Positions 20,807 through 32,727 of a stretch of DNA of 64,000 nucleotides are shown here, piece after piece. This DNA is from Neckera pumila (lineage: Eukaryota; Streptophyta; Bryopsida; Hypnales; Neckeraceae), in NCBI GenBank assembly GCA_963969595.1, contig OZ018409.1, positions 1,304,501 through 1,368,500 on the forward strand. The letters run 5' to 3'. The first letter of the stretch is position 1; every line of letters begins with the position of its first letter. Below the pieces are notes generated by a model. That model was not told where the DNA came from. It was given only the letters and a program-made list of their open reading frames with translations, and made no database searches. Made by a program: the position numbers and the translations under genes.

Positions 20807-22184
20807 AATCCATTAATTGTTTTACGTTACAATCTTCTATTTGAATAAATTTTGTTTTCAAAAACTTTTATAACTTTTTGCTAGAGACACACTTAGCTAA
20901 AATATTATAATGGGATCTAAAATGTATAGACCCTTGAATTATGCCAATTTCAAATTATTATCTATTAGCTACAAAACAAAAAGCAATGACCTAGAGAAAA
21001 GAAAAAGAAGTAATCACATTTGAGTTCAAGTAAGAAGCACCATAAAACATTATATTTGACTTAAAAGGCCACATAATTTAACGAATTTGATTCTTATTCC
21101 AAGATAGATGGCCTAGTGTTTTTTTCTTGAATAACACTTCAACATTAATGTTTTTCATACTACTACATCACAAGCGTTATACAATACGGGTAAATAATTG
21201 GTTAGCATGAAAATTCTTATAATCAATCAACAATGTCCGATGTACACACCACAGAATGGTACAATGCCCCGTACAATGCTACCACTATAATCAATGTTGA
21301 ATAGTATGCCATTGTAATAAATAATTTAGACCATACTAAACATCCATTTTGGTGTATCAATGAAGTTCAACTAAAATTTACATACTTTAAAATTATAAAA
21401 TTCTGAAAGTTATGAGTATATATTAATTTGTTCATTTTTAATTATCTTTAAATTTGAAATCTTCAAATGAAAAATAAACAAAATATGGATGTATAAATTA
21501 TTATTTTTAATTATTATTTTTAAATTTTATAAATTCATAAATTTAATATTTTATAATTTTTTATATTTTAAATTTAAAAATATGATATATTTCAAACAAT
21601 TAAGAAGAAATAATTTTGTATTTGATTAAATTATCCATAATATCTAGAAAAAACACCAAAAATCATCTCAAATTTGATAATGCCATAGAAAATAATATGA
21701 CGTGCATTAATAGAAGCATTAATATTTTTTATTGCATTAAGGTTTCATTAGTGTCTTTGCGAACAATTGTGATGAATAAAGAATTTCTTTTAGTATTTGA
21801 AGTTTCAAAATCTCAAAATCTAGTAGATTTTTGAATATTGAACATTCTAAATTTTTGAATTTATAAAAGAATAATTGATAAACCAATAAACTCTTAAAAG
21901 ACATCAAGTTAATGAAGTTATTTACTATATATTGGAGAATATTTAATGAATAGGGTACTAAAATGGTCAAACTATGAAATAGAAGTTTAATCCATAGCTC
22001 CCAAAAGGTCCCAAAATTCTTTATAATCATGAACATGGTTGGATACTAAAATACTAAAATGGATAGAGGATAATAAAATGGACAAGGTCTTAAAATGTTT
22101 CATCCATATCACCACCCGCTAGTTTATATATGATGCATGGAGTACATTCTAAAGCGTCTTAACCACTAAAGTCACATTGTCCCC
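20807..22184. other. Very AT-rich intergenic
   Basis: Includes a low-complexity stretch of A/T (21420-21600). Short ORFs are hydrophobic or Lys/Asn-rich by composition only. Nothing else recognised. Confidence 0.35.
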
Positions 22185-23110
22185 TTAACCCCTAAACTAC
22201 CTAAGTCTCCTTGGAGGACACTTGGGATTTTAGGCAGGCTTGTGCGACCTGAAATTTTGACTCAATTTTTTGAAACTTTTTTTTGGAAAATAGTAAATCA
22301 CATTAGCATTCTAAAAATATAATTTATTTTTTCAATCAGTGCCCGCGTACAAAAGTTATGCCTCCCAAAATCCAAAAACCAGGTTGCCGGGCAGAAAAAA
22401 AAAGCTTTAAAAAATCAAATTTTTGTTTTCAATTTTTTTCTTTCAAAGATCATGTTTTTGTCTACATTTGAAGCTTTGATTCATTCTATTTGGACTCAAT
22501 ATGAGAAAGTTATGAACAATCTTGTCTTTTGGGCAATCTAAGCAGCTACAAAAAAAACCCTTTTAGAATTCATTTCTAAATGCAGTTTTCAGAAAAATTC
22601 AAAATTTTATTTTGATAAGGTAAATTTTGTTTGCAAGAACAATCCCACCATTGGGATTATGGTGTTTTAATTCCACCTAAGAGTTATTAACGACTTAGTG
22701 TTTTGTTCCATTTCGGACCTACTTCTACTTAACAATTTTTTTATTTGTGAAATTCAAGTTTTGACAATCTAAATTTTTTTTCCCAAACTTTCAACTCAAA
22801 TGTGCAACACAAAATTTTTTAACTTTATGGTGTATAGTGCAAAAAAAAATCCACAAATGGCCGTCAAAGTCATCTGAAATTGCAGGCCGCAGTTCAAAAA
22901 AACTTCTTTTTCCAACTTCAAATTCTAATATCTTCCAATCTATACGGTCAAACTTCATGAAATTCTTACCATATAATCTAAGACAAATGAAGTACAAGAT
23001 CCTATGGTTAGATTCTAAGAAAAAAATTGGGTTTAGGGAGTGATTGCAATAGAAATGACAGCTTTCAGTGGTTTTGGAGCTAGAAACTACCTTGGTATTT
23101 TAGGGGTTAA
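22185..23110 (+). mobile_element. TTAA element, family C (complete)
   Basis: A 926-bp element with TTAACCCCTAAAC at the left end and TTTTAGGGGTTAA at the right. Internal order resembles family B ('gaaactttttttt' near the left, 'gatcctatggttagat' near the right), but the sequence is well diverged. The copy at 54628-55779 is the same family inverted. No ORF of transposase size. Confidence 0.75.
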
Positions 23111-25500
23111 GAAACAAAAATGGATTTTGGGTAGGTTCATAAAGTCTCATCTTTTTCATCACTTTTTGGGACTTTCTTTGAAGATAGGGAAAATGCATGA
23201 GAGCTTTCTCGGAATATATTTTTCATTCCAACCACTATTCTAGAACAAAAGTTATACTACAATAAGTCTAAGATGAGGCCCAAAACAAATTTTATTGGGC
23301 AACACAAAGAAATTCACAAAAAATCAAAATAGAATATTCAAAATTCTTTTTCACATACAAAATATTGTTGTCTCCATGGAAAGATTTGATTCATTATGGG
23401 TGAATGCAAGAATCACTTGTACTATTTTTTGTCACACCTTGCATGCTGATTTGTTTTTTAGATATAACTTTTGCGTATTGAATCCAAATGACCTAAGATT
23501 TACAGAGAAGGTGCTCATGACCACTATCACCTTGCCTAATTTTTTTTGGCAATTTTCAAAAATGTTTTATCAAATAAAAACAGCCCCCAAGTTTATGTCA
23601 CAAATTTGGAGGTTTTAAGTACTATTTTGTACTTAAAAAATCGAATTTAGAGCTGAAATTTGGATGGAATGGTCTTGTAGTAGACTTCTAGCTCTCCAAA
23701 AGAGGGATTCTAAAAAAAGTTAATTTTGTGTAGTGTAGAAGTCTACAAAGTGAGCTTCTTTCTACTTGCATTTTGAATCACACAAAACATTATTTTGGTG
23801 GGTTTTTTGGTGAATGACCATCTCTATAGAGCTGTTGCAAATGGCCAATTTTTATTTAAATTATATAAATTATTTAGCTATTTTTAACTAATTAAAGCAT
23901 CAAATTGTCTGTATCCTTGAGATTTGGCACTTTCTAGTTCTCCCACGTAGAGAATTTTTCTATGCTTTTCCTACCCATGATTTCTTCATCTTAAAGGTAT
24001 ATACATTGGCCATTTTTTTTTTTAAATTAAAAATTATTTTTCTATGCTTAAAGTATTCCAGAAAAAAAAGCATCAAATAGTGAAAACGCAACAAATAGTA
24101 CGAGTGTTTCTTGCATTCACCCTTATATTCGGACTGGTGATGAAAATTTTATGGACAATCTTGTTTTGGAGGCACTTTAAGCATTTTCTTAATAAAATAA
24201 TTTATACTCCGTAGTAATCATTTTTTAGTGCAATTTTCACAATTTTTCAAAAAAATGAATTTGACCAGATTTGGTTTCATTGCTGGAAGAATCTCACTAT
24301 TTGAATGATGGTGTTTGAATTGCATCTTAGACTTAAAATAACAACTGAAATTGTCCTTCAACCTCGTACTTGTTTCTACTTACACATTATCTAAAGAAAA
24401 GAAAATCAAGTATATTTTTTTGAATTAGTTTTAATCTTTTCGTGCTATATTTCTCATTTTGTAGTAAAAAAGGTTGATTTGAGTGGAATTTCATTAAAAA
24501 GAAGCTCTTTGAACATTAGAGATGAAGTGTCTATGTTGTTAATCAACTTATTTGTTCAAAATGATGAATCTGAAGATCACCTTTTAGGAAATAAATTTCT
24601 ATAGTGTTGTCAAATTTATATTTGAAGAGGAATCTAAGATTAGATTTCCTATTTCCATGTACGGAATACCTTCTTGGAAGTAATTGGATATTTGATTTTT
24701 TAAAGTTTCCATTTTAGAGCAAGTAATAATTTAGTTTTTTATTCTACCTCATGGAATCTTTTACTCAACACATGTTAAGAATAAAAAATCATATTTTACA
24801 ATTTCAAACAAGAAAGATCCATATTAAACCACCAAAAAAAAGTAGAACTCTATCCAAATAATCTCCAAAAGTGATTATGATGGTTCAGAAGTACATTGGC
24901 AAGAAAACCATCATTTTATATGTTCATGAAATGGGAACAAATATTCTATTCCTAGATATCCATTCAAATATAAACTAAACATCCTTATTGAGATCCTTAC
25001 ATCATTGAATTTCTTCAAAGTTGAACTCTAGATTCATCATTTTGGATAAACATATTTATGAAAGTCTCCAACACAATCAAAATGTTAAATAGGATGTATT
25101 AAAAAAATACTATATAAAATAGTAGTTGATATTTCAAAAAATATTAAAAACCAAATTATAATTCAAACCTCAAATTAAAATTCTTTGTTATTTGTATTAG
25201 CTCATTACTTCTCAAATCATGAGTGGTCCAAAAGAATTAGATATGTGGTGTAAGATGCCAAAATAAAACAATTAATACAAATGTTTTATACATTGGTCCT
25301 CATGCATAATTTATTAGAATTCAACAAATTCATGTATATGATATTCTTGAGGACATTTACTTTTGCAAAATACCTATTGAAAAACCCTAATAAACCACTG
25401 TCACTAGTTAATTGAACAAATTGTGAACCTATCCATTGATGAATCCAATAGCTTTAGGTACTCAATAGGCTCACTTGTGAATGAATCCTAATGGCCTTGA
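23111..25500. other. AT-rich spacer with eroded element remnants
   Basis: About 24100-24420 keeps order and phrases of families B/C ('gaagaatctcactatttgaatg', 'tgtttctacttac') without intact ends, so it is probably an old TTAA element. The rest is unassigned. Confidence 0.35.
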
Positions 25501-26198
25501 TAGCCCAATCGACTTTTTTTTAACTTTCTAAACAACAAAAACAAAAGCTCAATAATGATCATTATTATGACAAATTCCTTGAAACTTCATCCTTTTCTAA
25601 TGCTTTATTTTTCTTAAGTCTACAACAACCCAACCCATGTACAATTTGATGATTGAGTTGATTATACCTTGATTTGTAATTTTTTATGATAATTGTGTTT
25701 AGAACTTTCTTTATTGAGCTCCAAATATGTTAGATTTCACAAAACCACAACCATGCTTATAATTGTCTAAGATTTCTTTTCTTTTTTTTTAATTTTGAAG
25801 TATATGGATAAAGAGTTTAAAAAGTTGTCCTTTTCAGAATATTAATTGATAGTTGCAAGGGATTTCCCTCCCAAACCGCCACTTGTCTAAAAACGGTATC
25901 ACCACTTGGAAATACCTCCGAACTCAATATGTACCTTTGTTGAAGAAACCTCTACCCAATTTAACAAAACTTGACTCTTCATCATTTTTGCATGCGGTGT
26001 ACGTCCAAATGTTGCGTTCATTGGTACATTGAAACCTCCTTTTGTTTGCCAACAAGAAAATATACAAATTTGACCAATTTAACACTAGTCATTGTTCACA
26101 ACACCAAAACGTGGCGCTTCAAGGGTAGGCTTGTGTCCTATGTGTATGCAATCTAAACTAGAACTAGCTAGGTGGGGCTATCAACCGTAGTAGTGAGG

Positions 26199-26567
26199 CT
26201 AATCCCAAATGCTCCAAATGGGTTTGGTTGGCACTCCAACGGACTTTGTGGTGGGTGGTGGGGATGGCGGCGTTGCGGGCTCCCAATCCTCCCATGGTTT
26301 GGCCTTCAATAATGGTGCCTTGTTCCTTGCGTTGGGGACGTAGAAGAATTTCTTGGCACATGGCTTTGTAGGATCCGCATCCTCCCCAGTATGATCCTTT
26401 GTCTTGGAAAGCTTTGACTTGATACCAACATGGTCCTTCCTTGGCCTCATTGTGGTCGATGCACGACTCCCACCTTTCAACCCAACACTCTTCCTTTGCG
26501 AAGGAAGGGTTGGATATCGACACCCACTAGGGTCCAACTTCAAAGACTTAGGAGCTATTGGAGCCAT
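26199..26567 (-). CDS. Unit-D ORF, 122 residues, unknown protein
   Basis: ATG at 26567 to stop at 26199. The protein starts MAPIAPKSLKLDPSGCRYPT, has a basic middle (RKDHVGIKSKLSKTKDHTGE), FFYVPNARNKAPLLKAK, an acidic/aromatic WEDWEP and a Pro-rich end finishing PIWSIWD. No signal peptide, membrane helix or known domain is seen. It is identical in translation to the copy at 32359 and differs by one residue (V77I) from that at 34631. An upstream TTG-initiated extension (24 codons) is in frame but unlikely in a nuclear gene. Conservation may only reflect recent duplication, because the flanks are equally conserved. Confidence 0.45.
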   Translation of the reverse strand: MAPIAPKSLKLDPSGCRYPTLPSQRKSVGLKGGSRASTTMRPRKDHVGIKSKLSKTKDHTGEDADPTKPCAKKFFYVPNARNKAPLLKAKPWEDWEPATPPSPPPTTKSVGVPTKPIWSIWD

Positions 26568-26678
26568 AATTGGTGATCCAAGGAGAAGGAAGAAGAAAAA
26601 ACAAAGTTGTGGAGGAGCAATGAAAGGCAATTTGGACAAAATAAACTTGTGAATGGAGAAGCCAAAGCTTGGAGGTGT

Positions 26679-26686
26679 AATTATAG
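26679..26686 (-). promoter_or_regulatory. TATA-like box of the minus D unit
   Basis: Reads TATAATTA on the minus strand, between the minisatellite and the leader of the ORF, at the same spacing as in the other D copies. Confidence 0.45.
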
Positions 26687-26689
26687 GAA

Positions 26690-26890
26690 GATTGGTCTTG
26701 GTGGTTCAATCCATAATTGGTCTCAGTGGTCTAGTCCACAATTGGTCTCAGTGGTCTAGTCCACAATTGGTCTCGGTGGTTTAGTCCACAATTGGTCTCG
26801 GTGGTCTAGTCCACAATTGGTCTTGGTGGTCTAGTCCACAATTGGTCTCGGTGGTGTAGTCTATAATTGGTCTCGATAGTGCAATCCACT
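26690..26890 (-). repeat. Promoter minisatellite, eight 25-bp units
   Basis: Eight units of 'attggtctcggtggtctagt' plus 'ccaca' on the plus strand. The same 25-bp unit occurs 5 times at 32108 and 11 times at 34234. Confidence 0.85.
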
Positions 26891-27437
26891 TCTTCATAAC
26901 TTTCTTAACAATACCTAGGAACAATAGCTCAATAATGATCATTATTATGACAAATTCCTTGAAACTTCATCCTTTTCTAACGCTTTATTTTTCTTAAGTC
27001 TACAACAACCCAATTAGTGTTTTATTTGATGATTGAGGTTATTATACCTTGATTTGTAATTTTCAATGATAAATGTGTTTAGAACTTTCTTTCTTGACCT
27101 TCAAATATGTTAGATTTACAATACCACAACCATTCTTTTAATGGTCGATGATGTTTTTTCTTCTTTCAAAATTTTGAAATATATGGAAAAGATGTTAAAA
27201 ATGTTGTGCTATTTAAAATATTATTAATAGTTGTAAGGAGGATTTTCCGCCAAACCGCCACTTGTCTAAAACCACCATATGTACTCGGAAAACACCTCCA
27301 AACTCAATATGTACCTTTGTTGAAGAAACCTCTACCAATTTAACAAAACTTGACTCTTCATCATCTTTGCACAAATATTTGAGCTAAATTTGATAGTGTT
27401 CTGCTTCAAGATCCAGTTTTGGCTAACAAGCATGGTA

Positions 27438-27573
27438 CTAAGGTAGTGTGCTCTAAAAGCGACCTTGTTCTAATTGCGGCCTCTATCTAGGAAGGATTGA
27501 CATGTTGCTTGAAATATCTTTCAATGATAATTTAGGTAGGCTTAAATGGTCACTTTAAGAGCATACTACCTAA
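27438..27573. mobile_element. Short TIR element E3 (about 136 bp)
   Basis: Left 'ctaaggtagtgtgctctaaa' + 'agcgacc'; right, read inward, 'cttaggtagtatgctcttaa' + 'agtgacc'. Same termini as E1 and E2 but with a much shorter, unrelated interior: a MITE-like deletion form. Confidence 0.6.
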
Positions 27574-28049
27574 GCATCCTTTGGAATAAGAGGGGTCCCC
27601 ATTCTTGCTTATTCTCTTAGTTTGTGTTTCATTATTTTTTCCTTTTTAGTTTTTTCACTTCTCTTCATTGATCCGCTTTTGTGGCCGCTGTTTCATTTGT
27701 TTTTTAAGTGCATGGGTGCTCTGCATTTCTTTTAAAAGAGAAAGTAAACAGAAAAGCTGTAAATTCAGACATTTGGAAATGCCACATAAAAATTGAAACC
27801 GGGTGCAAAAATTTATGATATATTTGAGTACATTTGAAATGAAAACAACAGTTTCTGATTGGCAGTATAAGAATGTCATTGACTCTTAACTTATTTCATT
27901 GTGAACAAAATACTTGCTGTTACCCAATTAAGTAAAAGAAAAAAGAAAAAAAGAAAAAAGTGTTTGGTATTGTATAAAAGTAAAATAACATTATGAAATA
28001 AAAATAATCGTGTTATAGAATATTTTTTTAAATTTAATATAATGTATAC
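27574..28049. other. AT-rich spacer, nothing recognised
   Basis: Includes poly-purine tracts near 27930-27960. No gene or shared repeat seen. Confidence 0.3.
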
Positions 28050-28392
28050 TAGTGTGACCCTATGCCGTTGGCCCAATTTTCATCTACTCCCGGTTCCACT
28101 CCTAGTTCTACTCCCGGTTCCTCTCCCAATACCAAGAACGCCACCAAAATCAAAGTAAAAGTAATTTTCTAATTTTTTATCAAATAATACTTTGAAATTC
28201 AATAACTTTTGCACCATTGCTCCAAACGCCACGAAACCAGGCCGGTGCACCCCTCCTCGGCGAGAGCTTTCCAACGGTACCAAGCACGCGGCCGGGGGAC
28301 GCACGGTCAAGAAGTTGTCCACGCTACAAACAAAACAAAACAAAACAAAACAAAACAAAACAAAACAAAACAGCCTCATTTAAGGTATTGAT
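28050..28392. mobile_element. Repeat F2 with (CAAAA)n tract
   Basis: Second copy of the repeat at 20419. Very similar over the GC-rich core and the same downstream phrase 'catttaaggtattgata', but with only CAAAA units (28326-28371) and no CAAA units, and with fewer 'ggttctactccc' phrases. Confidence 0.65.
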
Positions 28393-28893
28393 ATGAAATT
28401 ATCAAAATTTAATTATAATAAATTGAGAGACTAAATAGAGATATATAAATAAAATTTTAACCCCTAAGGTCCAAGTGAAAGTTTAGGGAGATTCCAAAGA
28501 AGTCGATATTGAAAGGATCTTTTGAGTTTGTGAACATGTCCCCCTCTCATAGAATATGTTTTTTTTGACCAAACCATTTTTGAATCAACAATTATGCTAT
28601 CTAAAGTGTTTTTGGATACTATTTAAAGTTTTTGGGATACTATCAAAAGTGTTTTGAGTAGGATGGACAACGTCGATCAGCTTGTTAAAAAATTCTCTTT
28701 TACCACTAAAATCTAACAAATGTGTCACTAAAAAGATGTAGGATGTAAATTTAACACAAAAGTATGTTTGGTCCAAAGAATTTAGCCTATGAATGTTTAC
28801 AATTTATTGACCCTATTGTGCTTGTTAATACTTAATCCTTCTAACTACATACATTATAATCTTTCAATCTTCTTTGCTAGAGAATTTAAAATC
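28393..28893. other. AT-rich spacer, nothing recognised
   Basis: No supported feature. A short ORF at 28789 runs into the next TTAA element and has no coding character. Confidence 0.3.
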
Positions 28894-29826
28894 TTAACCC
28901 CTAAAGGACAGCCTGCTATTTTTAGCAACATAGAAATTTTGGGCAGGGTATGTGTGACTAGAGTTTTTGATATTTTAGATTGAAATTTTAAAAGAAGGTG
29001 GAGACAAGGAATATCTTTCATGTGCACTAAATTTCATGACATTTGGAAATACTAATAAAAAATTATGGCCAAATATGTTGTTTGTTTATCAACTCCGGTA
29101 GTTTAGGTAGATCAGAAAAAATCACTGTTTTTGAAAACAAAAATTTGAAATTGGTTTTCTAGATTTTTATATACATGGAAAGCTTTGAATCATTCCATTT
29201 TGTTCAATGAGTCAAAAGTTATGAAGATTGTTTTTTTGAAGGCAGTTATGGCTTTTCGATTCTAAAATAAACTTTGAAATCCTTTATCTTACTCAATTTT
29301 CAATATTTTTTGAAAAAAATAAAATTGTTGGATGAACATTGTTTATTACAGCATTGCAACCATTGGGATTGGCAATTTCCAATTCCATAACTAAATTCGC
29401 AACAATTTAGTATTTTGCATCATTCTCTACTTCTTTCTACTTCACTATTTTTTCTTATATATTTTGCAACTCTAAATGATTTGAAATTTTTTAAGCATGA
29501 AGCCAACTTGTCTAGAAAAAAGAATTCAAAGAAGCACCATCATTTTGGACATTTTTCATAGAAAAGTGAGGTTGTGAAGTGCAACTGCTATGTTTTTCGC
29601 AGGGCCAAAAAAATGGTTTCATTGAATTTGAATGCTTTTTTATTGCAATCTACACGTTGGAAAATTTGGAAATTATTACCATATGTTCTTAAGTCAGCAT
29701 ACTAGAAGATCCTATGGTTACATGTGTCAGGAAAAAGTTTTTTTTCAATAATTTGGTAATTGTACAAGAAATGGCGGGTTTTGAGAATTTTTGGTGAAAA
29801 CATAGTCAAAGAATTTTAGGGGTCAA
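28894..29826 (+). mobile_element. TTAA element, family A (complete)
   Basis: A 933-bp element. Left end TTAACCCCTAAAGGAC; right end 'ttttaggggtcaa', the terminal TTAA being mutated to TCAA. Body colinear with copies at 30918, 38586 and 63083. Confidence 0.75.
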
Positions 29827-30917
29827 TCCAGACATTCCTAAAGAAGTCCAATATAAATTTATATGGTTGAATTTCAAAAACAAACCTTGTTTTCATATTC
29901 TTCTCTTAGCCCCTCAAGTGGCAATTTTGACAATTTCTGCCCAAATTGATTCCTAGTCCCGTAGGAGTTAAGTAAGTTGAATTTTGAAGATTTGGAATTT
30001 AAAAATCAATTTGAAAAATTGTACATCTTTTTATATACTAAGAGCAAAACTTCTACATACACTGCAAAACACATAATAGAAACTCAGAAATTCTACATAG
30101 AAGTTTGTCATATTGCACGCATTAGGAAAAAAATGAAGCCTGAAGAGCGTCATTTGACTTTGGGCAAGAGTGCAAATATAGCACAAATAGGAAATAAAAG
30201 ATGATTTACATTTGTTAAAATATTAGGATTTTTAAAATAATTACAATCTACTATGTCACCAAGCTAGGTGACATGACAAAACAAGAGGCTCAAATAAGCA
30301 AAGGAAGCAAGTCAAGAAACTTCTCAACTTCTCAAAAACTACTACTTTTTTGATAAATTTGAACGATTTGAATGTTTTGAGTTCAACAACAAGGCAACCC
30401 TCTACTAAAATGAGGTTCCTTTCTATTCTCATACAAGTGAGTTTATGATCGAATATGATGAAGGCATTTCAAATTCTTGAAAAATTCTATTCCAATTCTA
30501 ACATGGCAGTAAAATTTAATTTAAAGTTCTTTCAATCTTGAAATGATGGGACTTATGCATAGCCAAGTTGCATGCTGATCCAAACTTAATTGCAAAGACT
30601 AATGAATGCCAAAAAAACTTTTTAGTCATTCCAAAAAAAGTAGATCTTGTAAATATATTCATAATATTGCAAAGAGACACTAGAAGGTTAGCCCAAATGG
30701 AGCCATCTCGGCCTCCTCAAGTATTCAAGAACTTCTCTAAACTCATCAAATTCTTGTTGAAAGTACTGATAATGTAAACCTCCATCAAAAACATTAAAAT
30801 AAACAAACAATACAAAATCAAGAAATCAAAGAATTAAAAAATTCAAAGTTAAATTGAAAAATATTAAAAAAATGTATATATTAAAAAAATTCACAAGACA
30901 GCATTTTAAACATCTTT
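29827..30917. other. AT-rich spacer with a possible TTAA-element end
   Basis: About 29900-29975 holds 'tagcccctcaagtggc' and 'gtcccgtaggagttaag', like the ends of an eroded TTAA element. The 75-codon plus ORF at 29977-30204 is Lys-rich and unassigned. Confidence 0.3.
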
Positions 30918-31843
30918 TTAACCTCTAAAGGACCAACAAGCATTTTTTAGCCACATAGAATATTTGGGCAAGTACGTGTGACTAGAAGCTTTCATATAAC
31001 TGGCCCACATTTTAATAGAAGATAAGGGCAAGGAATATCTTTCATATGCAACAGTTTTCATGACATTTAGAAATATGAGCCAAAAGTTATGGCCTAATAT
31101 GTTATTTTTTTGGTGATTAAGTAGTCTGGGTAGATAAAAAAATAATCCCTATTTTCAAATACAAAAACTTGAAATTGATTTTTAGAATTATATATACGTG
31201 GAAAGCTTTGAATCATTCCCCGTTTCAATCAATGAGTCAAAAGTTATGAGGAGTTTTTGTTTGCGGGTAGTTATGGACTCTCTATTCTAAAATAAACTTT
31301 GAAGTCCTTCATCTTACTCAAATTTCAATATTTTTTGAAAAAATAAAATCATAGAAAGAAGATTGCTTACTATAACATTGCAACCATTGGGATTGGCATT
31401 TTTCAATTCCATAACAAAAATCTTAACAATTTAGTATTTGGAATCATTCTCTATTACTATCTGCTTACAAATTTTTCCTACATGTTGTACAATTCCAAAT
31501 GATGTGAAAATATCTAAACATGTGGGCCAACTTATCTAGGAAAAAGGATTCAAAGAAGCACCACCATTTAGGACATTTTTTCATAGAAAAGTGAGGTTGT
31601 GAAGTGTAGCTAGCCTATTTTCCACATAGTGGGCCAAAAAAATGATTTTAATGAATTTGAATGCTTATATCTTGCAACCCACGTAGTGGAAAATTTTGAA
31701 ATTTTTATAACATGTTCTTAAGTCAACATACTACAAGATCTTAGAGTTAGATATGTTTTTTTTGACAATTTGGTACTTGTTCTAAACATAGCAATTTTTG
31801 AGGAATTTTAGTGAAAACATAGTCACTGATCTTTAAGGGTTAA
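30918..31843 (+). mobile_element. TTAA element, family A (complete)
   Basis: A 926-bp element. Left TTAACCTCTAAAGGACC, right CTTTAAGGGTTAA. Same order as the copy at 28894, only 1.1 kb away in the same orientation. It abuts the first D tail of the plus-strand array. Confidence 0.75.
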
Positions 31844-31849
31844 GAAACT

Positions 31850-32100
31850 TCAAAAGTTTGAAAAAAGAAAAGAAATCATAGACAACTATAAGCATGGTTG
31901 TGGTATTGTGAAATCTAACATATTTGAAGCTCAATAAAATATTACAAATCAAAGTATAATAACCTCAATCATCAAATAAAACACTAATTGGGTTGTTGTA
32001 GACTTAAGAAAAATAAAGCGTTAGAAAAGGATGAAGTTTCAAGGAATTCATCATAATAATGATCATTATTAAGCTATTGTTCCTAGGTATTGTTAAGAAA
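31850..32100 (+). repeat. Tail of a preceding D unit
   Basis: Carries 'actataagcatggttgtgg', 'gggttgttgtagacTTAAga' (uninterrupted TTAA at 32004) and 'aatgatcattattaagc', which equal the tail of the following unit at 33110-33400. So D2 is preceded by the end of another, truncated unit. Confidence 0.7.
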
Positions 32101-32107
32101 GTTAAAA

Positions 32108-32235
32108 AAAAGTGGACTGGACTACCGAGACTAATTGTGGACTAAACCACCGAGACCAATTGTGGTCTAAACCACCGAGACCAATTGTGGACTAGACCAC
32201 TGAGACCAATTATGGATTGAACCACCAAGACCAAT
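32108..32235 (+). repeat. Promoter minisatellite, five 25-bp units
   Basis: Five units 'attgtggactaaaccaccga' + 'gacca'. The first is truncated and the last differs ('ttatggattgaaccacc') in the same way as the last units of D3, so the promoter-proximal units are the most conserved between copies. Confidence 0.85.
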
Positions 32236-32240
32236 CTTCC

Positions 32241-32248
32241 TATAATTA
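32241..32248 (+). promoter_or_regulatory. TATA-like box of D2
   Basis: TATAATTA about 118 bp upstream of the ATG at 32359, followed by the conserved leader 'cacctccaagctttggc'. Confidence 0.45.
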
Positions 32249-32358
32249 CACCTCCAAGCTTTGGCTTCTCCATTCACAAGTTTATTTTGTCCAAATTGCC
32301 TTTCATTGCTCCTCCACAACTTTGTTTTTTCTTCTTCCTTCTCCTTGGATCACCAATT

Positions 32359-32727
32359 ATGGCTCCAATAGCTCCTAAGTCTTTGAAGTTGGACCCTAGT
32401 GGGTGTCGATATCCAACCCTTCCTTCGCAAAGGAAGAGTGTTGGGTTGAAAGGTGGGAGTCGTGCATCGACCACAATGAGGCCAAGGAAGGACCATGTTG
32501 GTATCAAGTCAAAGCTTTCCAAGACAAAGGATCATACTGGGGAGGATGCGGATCCTACAAAGCCATGTGCCAAGAAATTCTTCTACGTCCCCAACGCAAG
32601 GAACAAGGCACCATTATTGAAGGCCAAACCATGGGAGGATTGGGAGCCCGCAACGCCGCCATCCCCACCACCCACCACAAAGTCCGTTGGAGTGCCAACC
32701 AAACCCATTTGGAGCATTTGGGATTAG
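32359..32727 (+). CDS. Unit-D ORF, 122 residues, unknown protein
   Basis: ATG in the context 'ccaattATGGCTCC'; stop TAG after WSIWD. Translation identical to the minus copy at 26199. Basic and Lys/Pro-rich; C-terminal half with KKFFYVPNARNKAPLLKAK and a Pro/Thr run. A second overlapping 119-codon frame (32403-32762) is also open, which fits a GC-richer ORF and not necessarily two proteins. Downstream, the Cys-rich tail may be the 3' part of a once longer protein. Confidence 0.45.
   Translation: MAPIAPKSLKLDPSGCRYPTLPSQRKSVGLKGGSRASTTMRPRKDHVGIKSKLSKTKDHTGEDADPTKPCAKKFFYVPNARNKAPLLKAKPWEDWEPATPPSPPPTTKSVGVPTKPIWSIWD

Larger units (their letters stand above)
25510..27385 (-). repeat. Minus-strand D array: one full unit plus the tail of another
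   Basis: Read on the minus strand: from 27385 a partial unit (Cys-rich tail region, 'ggcggtttggcgg', ending 'aatgatcattattgagc' at about 26935), then a full unit: minisatellite (26890-26693), TATA-like box, 122-codon ORF (26567-26199), Cys-rich tail (26150-25950) and terminal tail to about 25510. The end phrase of one unit runs straight into the minisatellite of the next, so the units are head-to-tail with a period near 1.4 kb. Confidence 0.75.

Noticed and set aside
20570..20848. ORFs across the (CAAAA)n tract (and 28080-28391)
   Set aside because: Translations are Lys/Asn/Thr or Phe/Cys runs produced by the simple repeat.
21737..22036. 99-codon minus ORF and similar Phe/Leu/Lys-rich ORFs in AT-rich tracts
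   Set aside because: Composition follows base content; no motif, no conservation between repeat copies.
26164..26523. Second 119-codon frame overlapping the D ORF (also 32403-32762 and 34675-35034)
   Set aside because: Starts inside the main ORF at a non-optimal site, no independent promoter, and its conservation follows automatically from near-identical DNA. The frame starting at the ATG behind the TATA-like box is preferred.
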